DNA of 64,000 nucleotides from UBA6168 sp965222975 (lineage in GTDB: Bacteria > Bacteroidota > Bacteroidia > Chitinophagales > Saprospiraceae), in assembly GCA_965222975.1 (NCBI GenBank), contig CBDCVJ010000086.1, forward strand, positions 124,001 through 188,000, in the 5' to 3' direction. Every line of letters starts with the position of its first letter. Within the stretch, counting starts at the first letter, position 1. Positions 18,547 through 27,694 of this stretch are shown here, in pieces. The notes below the pieces were generated by a model, which saw only the letters and a list, made by a program, of their open reading frames with translations, did not search any database and was not told the origin of the DNA. Both the position numbers and the translations under genes were made by a program.

Positions 18547-20085
18547 ATGAAAAAAATACTATCCTCATTGGTAGCTTTGATCACTTCTTTATTGCTCTTT
18601 GCACAGCCGGGGACATTGGATGACAGTTTTGCAGATAACGGCATCCTGATCACCTCTCTTGATTACCACGAATCCTATTCCTGTATAGCAATGGCCATTG
18701 CACACCAGCCCGATGGAAAGATTGTTTTTGCTGGAAATGCGGGAGGAGACATCATGGTCGCAAGGTTGTACGGTAACGGCTCGTTGGACGATACATTTGG
18801 CACAGATGGCAAAACATCCCTTGATTTTTATTTTGACTTCGACGTCCTCTATGATATGGCCATGCAGCCAGACGGAAAGATAGTGGTAGTTGGGGCAAGC
18901 GTTTTTTACGACGGCACCGAACCTACGATGTGGATGGTACGCTTCCACTCGGATGGAAGTGTAGATGAAGAGTTCAACAGTATATGGCTCGATTTCCGTA
19001 AAATTGGGGAAATGTTCGGCACCCACGACCCCGAGCAGATAGTAGTACAGCCAGACGGAAAGATATTGGTTGCTGGCAGCGGACATGATGGGGCATGGAA
19101 AGGATTTGTGGCCAGGTTCTTCGAGTCAGGTGAACCAGATCCATCTTTTGGCCAGAACGGGTATCAAATTGTTAAATTCAACAATGCTGAAGGTCATGCA
19201 CGGATCTCTGACATGGTGCTTTTGCCGAGCGGGAAGCTGGTGGTAGGGGGCACAAGGGTTGCGAGGCTTGACCCAAACGGCTCTTATGATACCTCATTTG
19301 GCGACGGTGGCGTGATGGACGCCGGGTATTTTTCTCATTCTGTTGCTGTGCAAGCTGATGGAAAAGTCCTTGTAATTGGAAACTCGGGCGGCGAGACAAA
19401 AGTGAAAAGGTTTCTCACGAACGGGCAATTGGACAATAGCTATGGCAACGGCGGTCAGGTGGTGGTATCCGCAGGAGGGGAAAGTACATTCATTGTTGCT
19501 TCTGCACTACAGCCCGATGGCAAACTGGTTGCTGTTGGCGGACTCTCATCGGGAAGTCAACCTATTTATTTGCCTGAGCAGACCACTGTTCTAAGGTTTA
19601 CTACGGAAGGTTTCCTTGACGACGAGTTTCATTGGGATGGAATCATAATACAGGATCTGAACCCGGAAGAACAGGACGGTGCAATGGATGTGCTTGTACA
19701 GCATGATGGTAAGATACTGGTGGCTGGATATCATGCAATCAATCCATTTTGGGGAGAGGATTTTGCCTTCCTGCGCTACCTATCCGGCCTAGACGTCGGC
19801 ACTGTAGACTTTTCCGTTTCCAACAATCAGGTCTTCACCTATCCCAATCCCATCAAAGAAACCGCCACCCTGAAATATACCCTGACCCACCCTGAAAATA
19901 TTTCCGTTCAACTATATGGCATAGACGGAAGGCTGTTGCACTCCTACCTGACAAATGAAAAACGGAATGCGGGGGAGCAGGCAGAAGTACTGGCTTGGCC
20001 GAGCGGCATTCCTGCTGGCAATTACGTGTTGAGCATTGCTACGGAAGGTGGCAGGGTGGGTGTTAAAATATTGAAAGGGTCATAG
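18547..20085 (+). CDS. Delta-60 repeat protein with T9SS type A sorting domain
   Basis: Secreted protein of 512 aa with signal peptide MKKILSSLVALITSLLLFAQ. It begins with PGTLDDSFADNGI, the classic opening of delta-60 repeat proteins. About seven repeats carry the signature QPDGKIVxxG (QPDGKIVFAG, QPDGKIVVVGA, QPDGKILVAGS, PSGKLVVGG, QADGKVLVIG, QPDGKLVAVGG, QHDGKILVAGY), each preceded by a 'GxLDxxFGxxG' strand, and should fold as a beta-propeller. The C-terminal domain (VFTYPNPIKETATLKYTL ... GNYVLSIATEGGRVGVKILKGS) directs T9SS export. It is unrelated in body to its neighbours. A terminator follows at 20127. Confidence 0.88.
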   Translation: MKKILSSLVALITSLLLFAQPGTLDDSFADNGILITSLDYHESYSCIAMAIAHQPDGKIVFAGNAGGDIMVARLYGNGSLDDTFGTDGKTSLDFYFDFDVLYDMAMQPDGKIVVVGASVFYDGTEPTMWMVRFHSDGSVDEEFNSIWLDFRKIGEMFGTHDPEQIVVQPDGKILVAGSGHDGAWKGFVARFFESGEPDPSFGQNGYQIVKFNNAEGHARISDMVLLPSGKLVVGGTRVARLDPNGSYDTSFGDGGVMDAGYFSHSVAVQADGKVLVIGNSGGETKVKRFLTNGQLDNSYGNGGQVVVSAGGESTFIVASALQPDGKLVAVGGLSSGSQPIYLPEQTTVLRFTTEGFLDDEFHWDGIIIQDLNPEEQDGAMDVLVQHDGKILVAGYHAINPFWGEDFAFLRYLSGLDVGTVDFSVSNNQVFTYPNPIKETATLKYTLTHPENISVQLYGIDGRLLHSYLTNEKRNAGEQAEVLAWPSGIPAGNYVLSIATEGGRVGVKILKGS

Positions 20086-20126
20086 AAATAAAATTTTATC
20101 CTGAATTGGCTGAATAACTTAAAAAA

Positions 20127-20158
20127 AACGGGCAACTCTAAAAAAGGAGTTGCCCGTT
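20127..20158 (+). terminator. Terminator after the delta-60 repeat gene
   Basis: Hairpin aacgggcaactc / gagttgcccgtt with an A-rich loop, then cgcatatttttt. It lies 42 bases after the stop codon at 20085. It probably ends the transcript of the secreted-protein array before the pseudogene. Confidence 0.75.
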
Positions 20159-20167
20159 CGCATATTT

Positions 20168-20226
20168 TTTCTCCAGTACCTTTCGGACGGGCAACTCATC
20201 GTTTCAGAAAAATTCATCAAAAACTA
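20168..20226 (+). pseudogene. Fossil C-terminus of paralogue A
   Basis: About 60 bases (ctccagtacctttcggacgg... to ...aaaaactaa) nearly identical to the last codons of paralogue A at 15140-15196, encoding LQYLxDGQLIVSEKFIKN and the stop. They sit directly before the start of B', exactly as A sits before B. This shows that the B' copy arrived by duplication of an A-B junction, not of B alone. The rest of A is absent here; the delta-60 gene and its terminator lie in its place. Confidence 0.85.
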
Positions 20227-20240
20227 AAAATCCAACCATC

Positions 20241-22027
20241 ATGAAAAAAATACTAATTCTCTTTATTGCTTTTTTTACCACATTTACCATGGACGCTCAA
20301 ATTGAATGGGTGGGGGATTTTGGTTTTTCAAGTAGGACAAATGGACTTTACAAAACACAGAACAACCAGTTCGTTGTAGCAAGGGTCGGGCAGGACGATT
20401 CGGGTTTTTCAGTACTGGACAGTACCGGAAACCTGATCTTCAACTATTCCGACCCTTACCACCTCAATCCAGACCCGGTTGAGGGACAGGGCCATGTACG
20501 GCGGATAGAAGATTTTATTGAAATGGCGGACTCTACCTACTTGTTCATATTTACAGAAGAATTTTGTGGTTTGCCCAACAATTATAACGCACATTACCGT
20601 TTAATCAAATTCGACCAAAATTGGAATGAATTGGATATCAACGACCCTATTTTTGAAGTTCCACCTAATACGGGGTTTGGCTATCATTTTTTAGCACCCC
20701 TTCCCGACAGTACTTTTATTTGGCTTTCGTATCAATTCCCCTTTACTGAATTTCAAAGACGGGACCGCAATGGGAATATAATTTTGTCCAAAATATTGCC
20801 GTACCACCTTCAAGGTTCGATCAGGGATTTTTTGCCATTGTCGGGCGACACCACAGCCCTTATCAGCTGGGACAGTGTCCATTTTATAAACGGTCAGGGG
20901 GATTTCGTCCATTCTTTTAAGTCACCGACTTTTGATAATGTAAAACAAGCTTCCAATGGTAATTATTATGGGCAAAAGGATGATACGGTCTTTGTCCTTA
21001 CCCCTGCTTTTTCGGTGATCGGCCATGTAAGCTTTCCCGATACAATCATAGACAACCTGACCTATCGTGATTGGGTCAGAGACTTCGCATTAACGGACAG
21101 TGCATTGGTCGTTCTAACATGGTCAAACAAAATATATATTTATGACGACAGCCTCCATCTTCAAAACAAGTTATATATGAATGGTGAATACCCTTTTGGA
21201 CCTCCATTTCTTCTTTCCTCCCAAGTAGCATGGTTGGAGGCTCTTTCTGGAAGTTTTTTAGTGGCAGGCATAACAAATTATGGCGGTGATATGGGCTCTA
21301 ATAGGAAAACCTCTCCCCCTTGGTAAAGGAATACCCCTTAAATGGAGGCGTTTTTTTACGATACAGAGGATGTTGGGGTAACAGGTATTGAAATAATTGG
21401 CCTTCCATCTGAGACCGCACCACCTTTTGGGGGCTACCAGCTTGTTTATGATTCTTTGAGGATAACTGTCCATAATTATGGTGATAATGTCGTTGACAGT
21501 CTAAGGCTCAATGTCCAATTCCCTTCTTTTAGTGAAATAGGTTCTTGCATTTAGCATATTACCCGCTTTTCTATGAAAAGTATACGGGGGTTTCCCTGAT
21601 GCCGGGGGAATCCATGGATTTTTATTGGGAGGATTTTATGGTTGTTTTTGAAGATAAGCTCCAACAGAAGAAGATTTTGAGGTATGTATATGGTCTTCAT
21701 TACCCAACCAGCAAATAGATAGGGATTCGGAAAATGACCTGTACTGTACTGATTTTCTTGGTTTCCGACAAAGAAACCATATCGGACTTTGACTTTTCAA
21801 TTTACCCTAACCCCGCCTCTTACGGCAGTACCATTGACTACGACCTGCCTTTGCTCCATGAGGGACACGTAAGGGTCTTCAACAGCATGGGCATCTTGAT
21901 GGGGAGCTACGAAACAGGGAGCGGCACGGGAACAATGAGCTTGCCGAAGTTTCCCAATGGCCTTTATTTTATTGTTCTGGAAATGGATGACAAGGTTGTA
22001 CGGACTTTGAAATTTGTCCAGTTGTGA
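20241..22027 (+). pseudogene. Decayed duplicate of paralogue B (B')
   Basis: A copy of the gene at 15210-16904 that no longer has one reading frame. The first 361 codons are open from ATG 20241 (signal peptide MKKILILFIAFFTTFTMDAQ) to a stop at 21324. Homology to B continues, but needs frame changes near 21310 (C run), near 21355 (T run), near 21550, near 21655 and near 21755 (extra T in gattttcttgg compared with gatttcttgg in B). The last 220 bp are almost identical to B and encode the T9SS sorting domain, so duplication or gene conversion is recent at that end. The first fragment lacks a sorting domain and would probably not be exported. Five disruptions make a sequencing artefact unlikely for all of them. 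Confidence 0.85.
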
Positions 22028-22084
22028 AAAAACTCGTTTGATAATCATTGTTTTAAGGGGTGAAAAGATATTTAAATCAAAATC

Positions 22085-22122
22085 AAAAACGCCCGCTCCT
22101 GATTTCAGGAGCGGGCGTTTTT
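22085..22122. terminator. Bidirectional terminator between convergent genes
   Basis: A perfect hairpin (aaaaacgcccgctcctg / caggagcgggcgttttt) with A-run on one side and T-run on the other. It lies between the end of B' (22027, + strand) and the end of the PKD gene (22165, - strand), so it can serve both transcripts. The flanks repeat tcaaaa/ttttga units. Confidence 0.85.
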
Positions 22123-22164
22123 GATTTTGATTTTGATTTCTTATTTTAATTTTGATTTAAATCC

Positions 22165-25100
22165 CTACCTCAGCAACGTCACATCCCCCTTAAACCTACC
22201 CAACACGCACCCTTCCAGCGATATTTCAATATCATAAATATAAACATCCGAGGCAGCAGCCTTGCCACCTTGCTCCCCATCCCAGCCTGTATTCGGAGTT
22301 TCATTGCTATAGACCTTTTTGCCCCAGCGGTTAAAGATGTTGAACTTGGTTACGATGATGTCATCCCCTATGCCTTCTGGCGCCACATAGTTGAAAAAAT
22401 CATTGGTGTTGTCTTCATTTGGAGTGAAGACATTGGGCATTTGTAAGTCGTTTGCTGGCACGACGACGTGGAACTTAAAGGTGTCCTGGGTACAGCCCAA
22501 ACCATAAATATCTTCAGGGAAGGCATGGATGGTTGTGGTAACAGTGGGCGTTAAAAATCGTTTCCGTACAATCCGTGCAAGAGAGGCCATCAGTAGGGTC
22601 CCAGTTGTAAGTATAAAATTCATTGGCAGGCACGGCAAGCGGGGTCGGTTCATCTAAACAAGTGCTGAATGTATCTTTCTCGACTGGTAAAATGGGAACA
22701 ATGATAATGTCGAGTTGTACTTCCCCAACACACCCATCGGAGGTTGTTTCGGTGACAGAAATCGTAGCATCCTCAGTCAGTGGGACGGTAGTAACCGTTG
22801 GCCCTATTCCAATGCCACCTGAAATCAAGCTCGCAGGTGACCAAACGAAACTACTGCCTGCGCTACCGATGATGGTTATAGTGGTACTATCACCATTGCA
22901 CAGTTCCGTTCCTTCGGCCATGGGCTGGGGCGAATCAAATACTTGCAGTTGCACGGTGTCAGTGTTGCTACAGTCACCAAGTGAAGTATTGATGGCTGTT
23001 AGTATCACATTATAAGTACCGATGTCAGGGAAAGTGTGGTTTGGGTTAATATCAGTCGAAGAATTGCCATCACCAAAATCCCATTCGTAAGTATCGGCCA
23101 GTGTAGAGTTATTTACAAAAACAAATGCTTCCCCAAGACAAACAGCACTGTTGGGATCTGTAACGGTAAATTCTGCATCGGGCGTAACGATGGAAATGGT
23201 TTGTTCTACATTAAAGTCGCAGGCAACATTTTCACCGATCAAGGTCAAAGTAATGGTCTTGTCTCCAGTTTGGGATTCATCATAAGTATGGGTAGCTGGA
23301 TTTACATTGGATATAACTACGCCATCTCCAAAATCCCATTCATAAGAACTAATATCAACAGTGTCTTTGAGGGTGACGGTGATTTCTCCCTCTTTACAAA
23401 TTGTCGTTTCAGAAAGGTCAAAATCACCCTCTGGCCCTACCAAGGTGTAGGAATTCATAAAGGTATCCTGACAGCCGTTATCAGTAGAAACAATAAGGGA
23501 AACTTCCCATGTCCCTTTCCCAAAACTCGCCGCAGCACTTGGACCTGTGGCCACCTGCCCATTTCCAAAATCCCATACCTGCGACACGATGGGGTAGTTG
23601 CTGATAGAAGCATCAATAAAATTAGAGTTTTGAGGGTAACAAATAGGTGGAGGGATAATGTCAAAGTCACTTACAAATGCTGCATCTGGAAATGACTCGA
23701 CGGTGATCTCTTGCGTGGTTGTACTGACGCATTTAGTCGCTATTTCTTCAAAAGACAAATTCACGATGAAAGTCCCATCTTGAGTATAGGTGGCACTCCC
23801 TTCTTGTCCCGATGCTGTTTCCCCGTTTCCAAAATCCCATTCCCAAGTGAGGTTGGAACCTCCTAGGGTAAAATCCGAAGCAGAAAAGACAATAGTTTCG
23901 CCAACACAAATACTAGTATCAGGGTCAGCGGTAATTGTACTAACTGGTGTATAGTACTCAATTGCCGTTGAGGCAACTCCCGGGCAACCAACTGAATCCA
24001 TTACCGTCAAGGTAACTGACAAAGACCCATCTGGCTCATCTGGCCTGTTTACGTATTCATGTATAGGATTTTGCTCCATACTCGTTTCCCCATCACCAAA
24101 ATCCCATTCCCAACTGACAATCGGCAGGTCGCCCGTACTGAGGTCGGTAAAAGAAACGGTGTCCGGGAAGCATATCCGATCAATGTCGTTGTCAAAATTC
24201 GCAAACACTTCATAGACTATTATATCCAAATAAGTGGTATCCCGACAGCCGTTGATATCAGTCACTTCCAATGCAACCCACTGATCTTCATCAGGTCCGT
24301 TGAAGGCATGCTCCGTGACGTTCATTTGCGTAGTGATCGGTCTGGCATGCGAAAACAGCCATGTATATCCCCGATGGCAATTGGCGTCCACATCTTGTGA
24401 TAAGCTTCCATTCAACATGGCTGAAACGCCAGCACATTGTATAGTGTCGAGATTGAACATGGCTTGTATTTCCCTAACATATATAACCGCAGTGTCTCTC
24501 GAAACTGGACAGCCAGAATTAGTATTTTCTGCTTCCAAAATGACGGTAAAGGAATCCCGCTCCAAGTAAGTATGCGTGATAAATGGTTCATTGCTTTGTG
24601 TGCTATCGCCAAAAAACCAGGTTACCCCAGTGGCATCATAACTCGAATCGGCAAATATATAATCATAGGGATTGGCACAGTCCATCGAATAATCAAGTCT
24701 TGCTATCGGTCCATTTACCGTAATCAAATCTTGTTTTTCGATGGTCGAAAAACAACCATTGTACTCAACCATAAGTGAGGCATCCATCGGCTCGCCTGCT
24801 TCAGCGACGAAGGACCAACTCAATTCATCTTCTTGATAACAGTGCCAGGTGCGGCCATGGTCTGATTCGAAGTGCCAGGCATCAATGCGGGGATCGTTGA
24901 TGAGTGAGGTGAAATTGACGGTGTCGCCGGGGCATACCTCTGTTTTGTCCACCGTGAAATCCGGCATCAATTGCGTCCCAACAAGGATGGGCAGGAAGTA
25001 GGAAGTGTCCTTGCAGCCAGCCGCATTGGTGACGACAAGGAAAGCCTCATAATCGCCATCGTCTTGGTAAATATGGGTGACTGGGTCATTGTCCGTTACT

Positions 25101-26540
25101 GTTTCGATGTTGCCATCGCCAAAATGCCATTCCCACTCAACGAGGTCGTTTTGAATGAGACTGCTGTCCAAAAAAGTCACCGCGAGCGGGGCACATCCTG
25201 CTGCAACGTCCACCTCAAAAAAAGCAGTGGGCCTAAACGATTTCACCACTATATTTTCCAGAAAAGTGCAGCCAGCTTCGGTCGTTACCTCCAAATAGAA
25301 TTCATAGGTACTGGAGTCTTCTTCTATATAATAAGGATGTTGGTTCACCCAGGGCACTGAATAAACTGGGTTTTGCTCATCGGTATTAGAACCATCGGGG
25401 AAAAACCAACTGTAACTAATGCCGGGTATATCGGCAGCTGACAACTGAATGTCGAGGGGTAGTTCACAAGCCGTTATTGGATCGGCGGCTACGTTTAAGT
25501 CGAGCGCCTCCACGAAAATTTCTTTGGTCGTATCAGATTGACAAGAACCTAAAAGGGAAGTGACCGTCAAGCTAACAGTGGCCGCTCCACCTTCGGTAAA
25601 GTTGACCAGTGGTTGGAAAGCGGTCGACGTTTGCGGGTCCGCTCCAGCACCAAAATCCCATTGATAAGAACCCGGTGATGAACTATTGCCCACAAATAAA
25701 GGGGAGCCAACACAAACTGTATCAGGGATAGAAAACGAAGCCACAGGTGGCCCAACTGAAACCAAACCAGATTGAGTGATGGCACATCCCAGCGCATTGG
25801 TGCCTGTTAAGGTCACTTCGTAAATTCCTTCGTCGGTATAAGTAACGGAAGGGGGATTTTCATCCGTAGAGGTAGTTCCGTTTCCAAAATCCCATTCAAA
25901 GGATAGTCCAGCCTCTGAATTATTGGTAAAATCAACCGTCAAGGGAGCGGTGCAAGAAGTCGGAGGATTGGGGTTGGTAGTGAAATTGACGAGCGGAGGA
26001 TCAGAGGTCTGCACAAAGTCATTGAACTGTCCTGTCACATTGCAAGTAGGCAAATCCGACATCAGTTCGAGTGAGACCGTAAAGTTGTTCGTATCTCGTA
26101 TAAGTATGGGAAGTATTTTGACTACTTGAAGAAGTCCCGTCACCAAAGGTCCATTCCCATCCTGAAACAGGGATATTAGGATCGACAATAGTGTTGTTGG
26201 TAAAATCAACAGCAAGTGGCCAGCAACCAGAGGCAGGATCGGCTGCTATCTCAATGACAGGCCTTTCATAAACATTGATGGTCAAAGTGCCAATTACTGG
26301 CCCGCCCTGGGTTTCGCTGAACGTCACTTCATAAACTCCAGGGTCATTGTAGTTGTGTTCTGGATTTTCTTCTATTGAAGTTGCATTGTTCTCGCCAAGG
26401 TCCCAGAAAAAGGTGGTGCTGCCAGGCGGAGGAGAAAAAACGACCTTCAATGTAGCACACCCTTCTGTCTGGTCTGCAGTTTGGGCAAATATGGTAAATG
26501 ACAGGAGAAACGAAAGGGAGATGGAGAGGCATCTTTTCAT
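22165..26540 (-). pseudogene. Giant PKD-repeat T9SS type B protein, two +1 frameshifts
   Basis: Surface adhesin-like protein of about 1457 aa if restored. The start at 26540 gives the signal peptide MKRCLSISLSFLLSFTIFAQ. Some 13-14 PKD-type Ig-like modules follow, each marked by W-[DE]-FG-[DN]-G and a HTY-like strand (GWEWTFGDG, FEWDFGNG, SWEWDFGDG, TYEWDFGDG and others). The C-terminus (NVFTPNEDNTNDFF ... FNRWGKKVY ... GWDGEQGGK) is the gliding-motility/T9SS type B sorting domain. The frame shifts twice: near 26103, where removing one base gives HTYRDTNNFTVSLEL, and near 22558, where T5 to T4 gives CTETILTPTVTTTIHAFP. The total length, 4376 nt, is 3n+2, consistent with exactly two single-base insertions. 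As given, the cell would make only an N-terminal fragment. Confidence 0.85.
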
Positions 26541-26747
26541 GGTGATGGTAACTGTTTTAGTTTTTACTTTCATTAAATGCAAGTTGATAAAAGCAGAAAA
26601 TTACATCTATTGAAAATTATATCTAATTTTTTACTACTATTTTGCCAACATGTTGCAGACTAATAACGTACAGATGTCAAAAACGTAAGATTAAATACAG
26701 ACTTTTGTCAATCTGATTTTTCGTGCTAATTTGGCAGAAAGAAAAAG

Positions 26748-26817
26748 GGTTTTTGGTTTTTGGATCATGGTTCTTGGTTTTCACAAACCAAGAACCATGA
26801 TCCAAAAACCAAAAACC
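26748..26817. repeat. Perfect 33-bp inverted repeat
   Basis: Arms 26748-26780 and 26785-26817 are exact reverse complements around a 4-base loop (tcac). They are built from ggttttt and ggttcttgg units (for example GGTTTTTGGTTTTTGGATC). It lies in the divergent region between the PKD gene and the metalloprotease, 21 bases before the latter's ATG. As RNA it would form a very stable hairpin in the metalloprotease leader. Confidence 0.85.
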
Positions 26818-26838
26818 AAAAACCAAATCCTTTTTCAA

Positions 26839-27630
26839 ATGAAGTTTCCTCTCTTGTCCTGTTTCCTGTTTTTCACCATCAGTTCTTTTGCCCAAACGGA
26901 ACTGCTCACCTACGAGCAACCCCTTCCGTGTTTGAACAAAAAATTCACAATCGTCGCTAATGTCGTGGAAGATGCATCGGGCAGTTGGAACATCACCGAA
27001 CAGGAAATCCTTGACAATGTGGCTGCTATGAACGAATACTTCGAATTGATTTGCGTCAGTTTTGAAGTATGCGAATTCAAAAGCATCCCCAATTATCACT
27101 TGGACACCTTGGACGGTAACGACTTCGAGCAGTTGATCGTCGAAAACCACGAAGCCTACCGCATCAACTTCTTCTTTGTACAGGACATTACCGGTGCGGC
27201 TGTTCAGGCTTGTGGCTTTGCCTCGCTGGGTGGTATAGGGTTGATGGAGGACGGAGGAGTGGTCATCAAAAAAGGGGACTGCAACAACCCTTTCACCTTT
27301 ACCCACGAAATGGGCCATTACTTTGGCCTGTTGCACACCTTTGAAGGCAACGGGTCAGAACTCGTCAACGGCGACAACTGCGACACGGAAGGAGATCTGG
27401 TCTGCGATACTCCTGCAGACAATTATGAACCTGGTGATGCCGTCGACCTTTACGTTGATGAGGACAATGACTGCCGTTTTATCAATACCGATCAAGATGC
27501 CAACGGGCAATACTATCGCCCCGATGTCGGCAACATCATGTCCTATTATCCTTGCAGATGTGGCTTTACGACTGGCCAATACCTGCGCATGGCAGAGCGG
27601 TGCTTGGAGACGAATGGGAGGATGTGGTGA
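26839..27630 (+). CDS. Secreted M43 (pappalysin-type) zinc metalloprotease
   Basis: Secreted protease of 263 aa. ATG 26839 gives the signal peptide MKFPLLSCFLFFTISSFAQ; the frame open further upstream runs through the inverted repeat and is not coding. The zinc site is the extended metzincin motif THEMGHYFGLLHTF, with His156, Glu157, His160 and His166. The M43-typical CDTP element (DLVCDTPADNY) and the Met-turn NIMSYYPCRCGFTTGQYLRM (residues about 233-252) are present. It has no T9SS sorting domain, so it is probably exported to the periplasm by Sec or secreted in another way. It is divergent from the PKD gene. Substrate is unknown. The protease-like domain at 9540 looks like an inactive relative. 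Confidence 0.9.
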   Translation: MKFPLLSCFLFFTISSFAQTELLTYEQPLPCLNKKFTIVANVVEDASGSWNITEQEILDNVAAMNEYFELICVSFEVCEFKSIPNYHLDTLDGNDFEQLIVENHEAYRINFFFVQDITGAAVQACGFASLGGIGLMEDGGVVIKKGDCNNPFTFTHEMGHYFGLLHTFEGNGSELVNGDNCDTEGDLVCDTPADNYEPGDAVDLYVDEDNDCRFINTDQDANGQYYRPDVGNIMSYYPCRCGFTTGQYLRMAERCLETNGRMW

Positions 27631-27650
27631 TGGGGTTGCTATAGGCTGTT

Positions 27651-27692
27651 AGCTATTTGCCATTGGCTCAAAGATGCCAATAGCAAATAGCT
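27651..27692. repeat. AGCTATTTGCCATTGGC inverted repeat between convergent genes
   Basis: Arms agctatttgccattggc (27651-27667) and gccaatagcaaatagct (27676-27692) pair with one mismatch, and cttttc follows. It lies between the stops of the metalloprotease (27630) and the TPR gene (27695), so it may work as a terminator in both directions. It belongs to the GCCAATAGCT repeat family also seen at 4251, 44765 and 52132. Confidence 0.7.
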
Positions 27693-27694
27693 TT

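Noticed and set aside
22540..22570. Programmed +1 frameshifting in the PKD gene
   Set aside because: Three unrelated sites with +1 shifts in two genes and no shared slippery sequence make programmed shifting unlikely; lesion or assembly error is simpler.
23036..23695. 219-codon + frame inside the PKD gene
   Set aside because: Antisense shadow of repeated PKD modules on the minus strand; the minus frame has clear domains.
26677..27336. 219-codon minus frame across the metalloprotease and hairpin
   Set aside because: Antisense to the HExxH-bearing gene and reads through the 33-bp inverted repeat.
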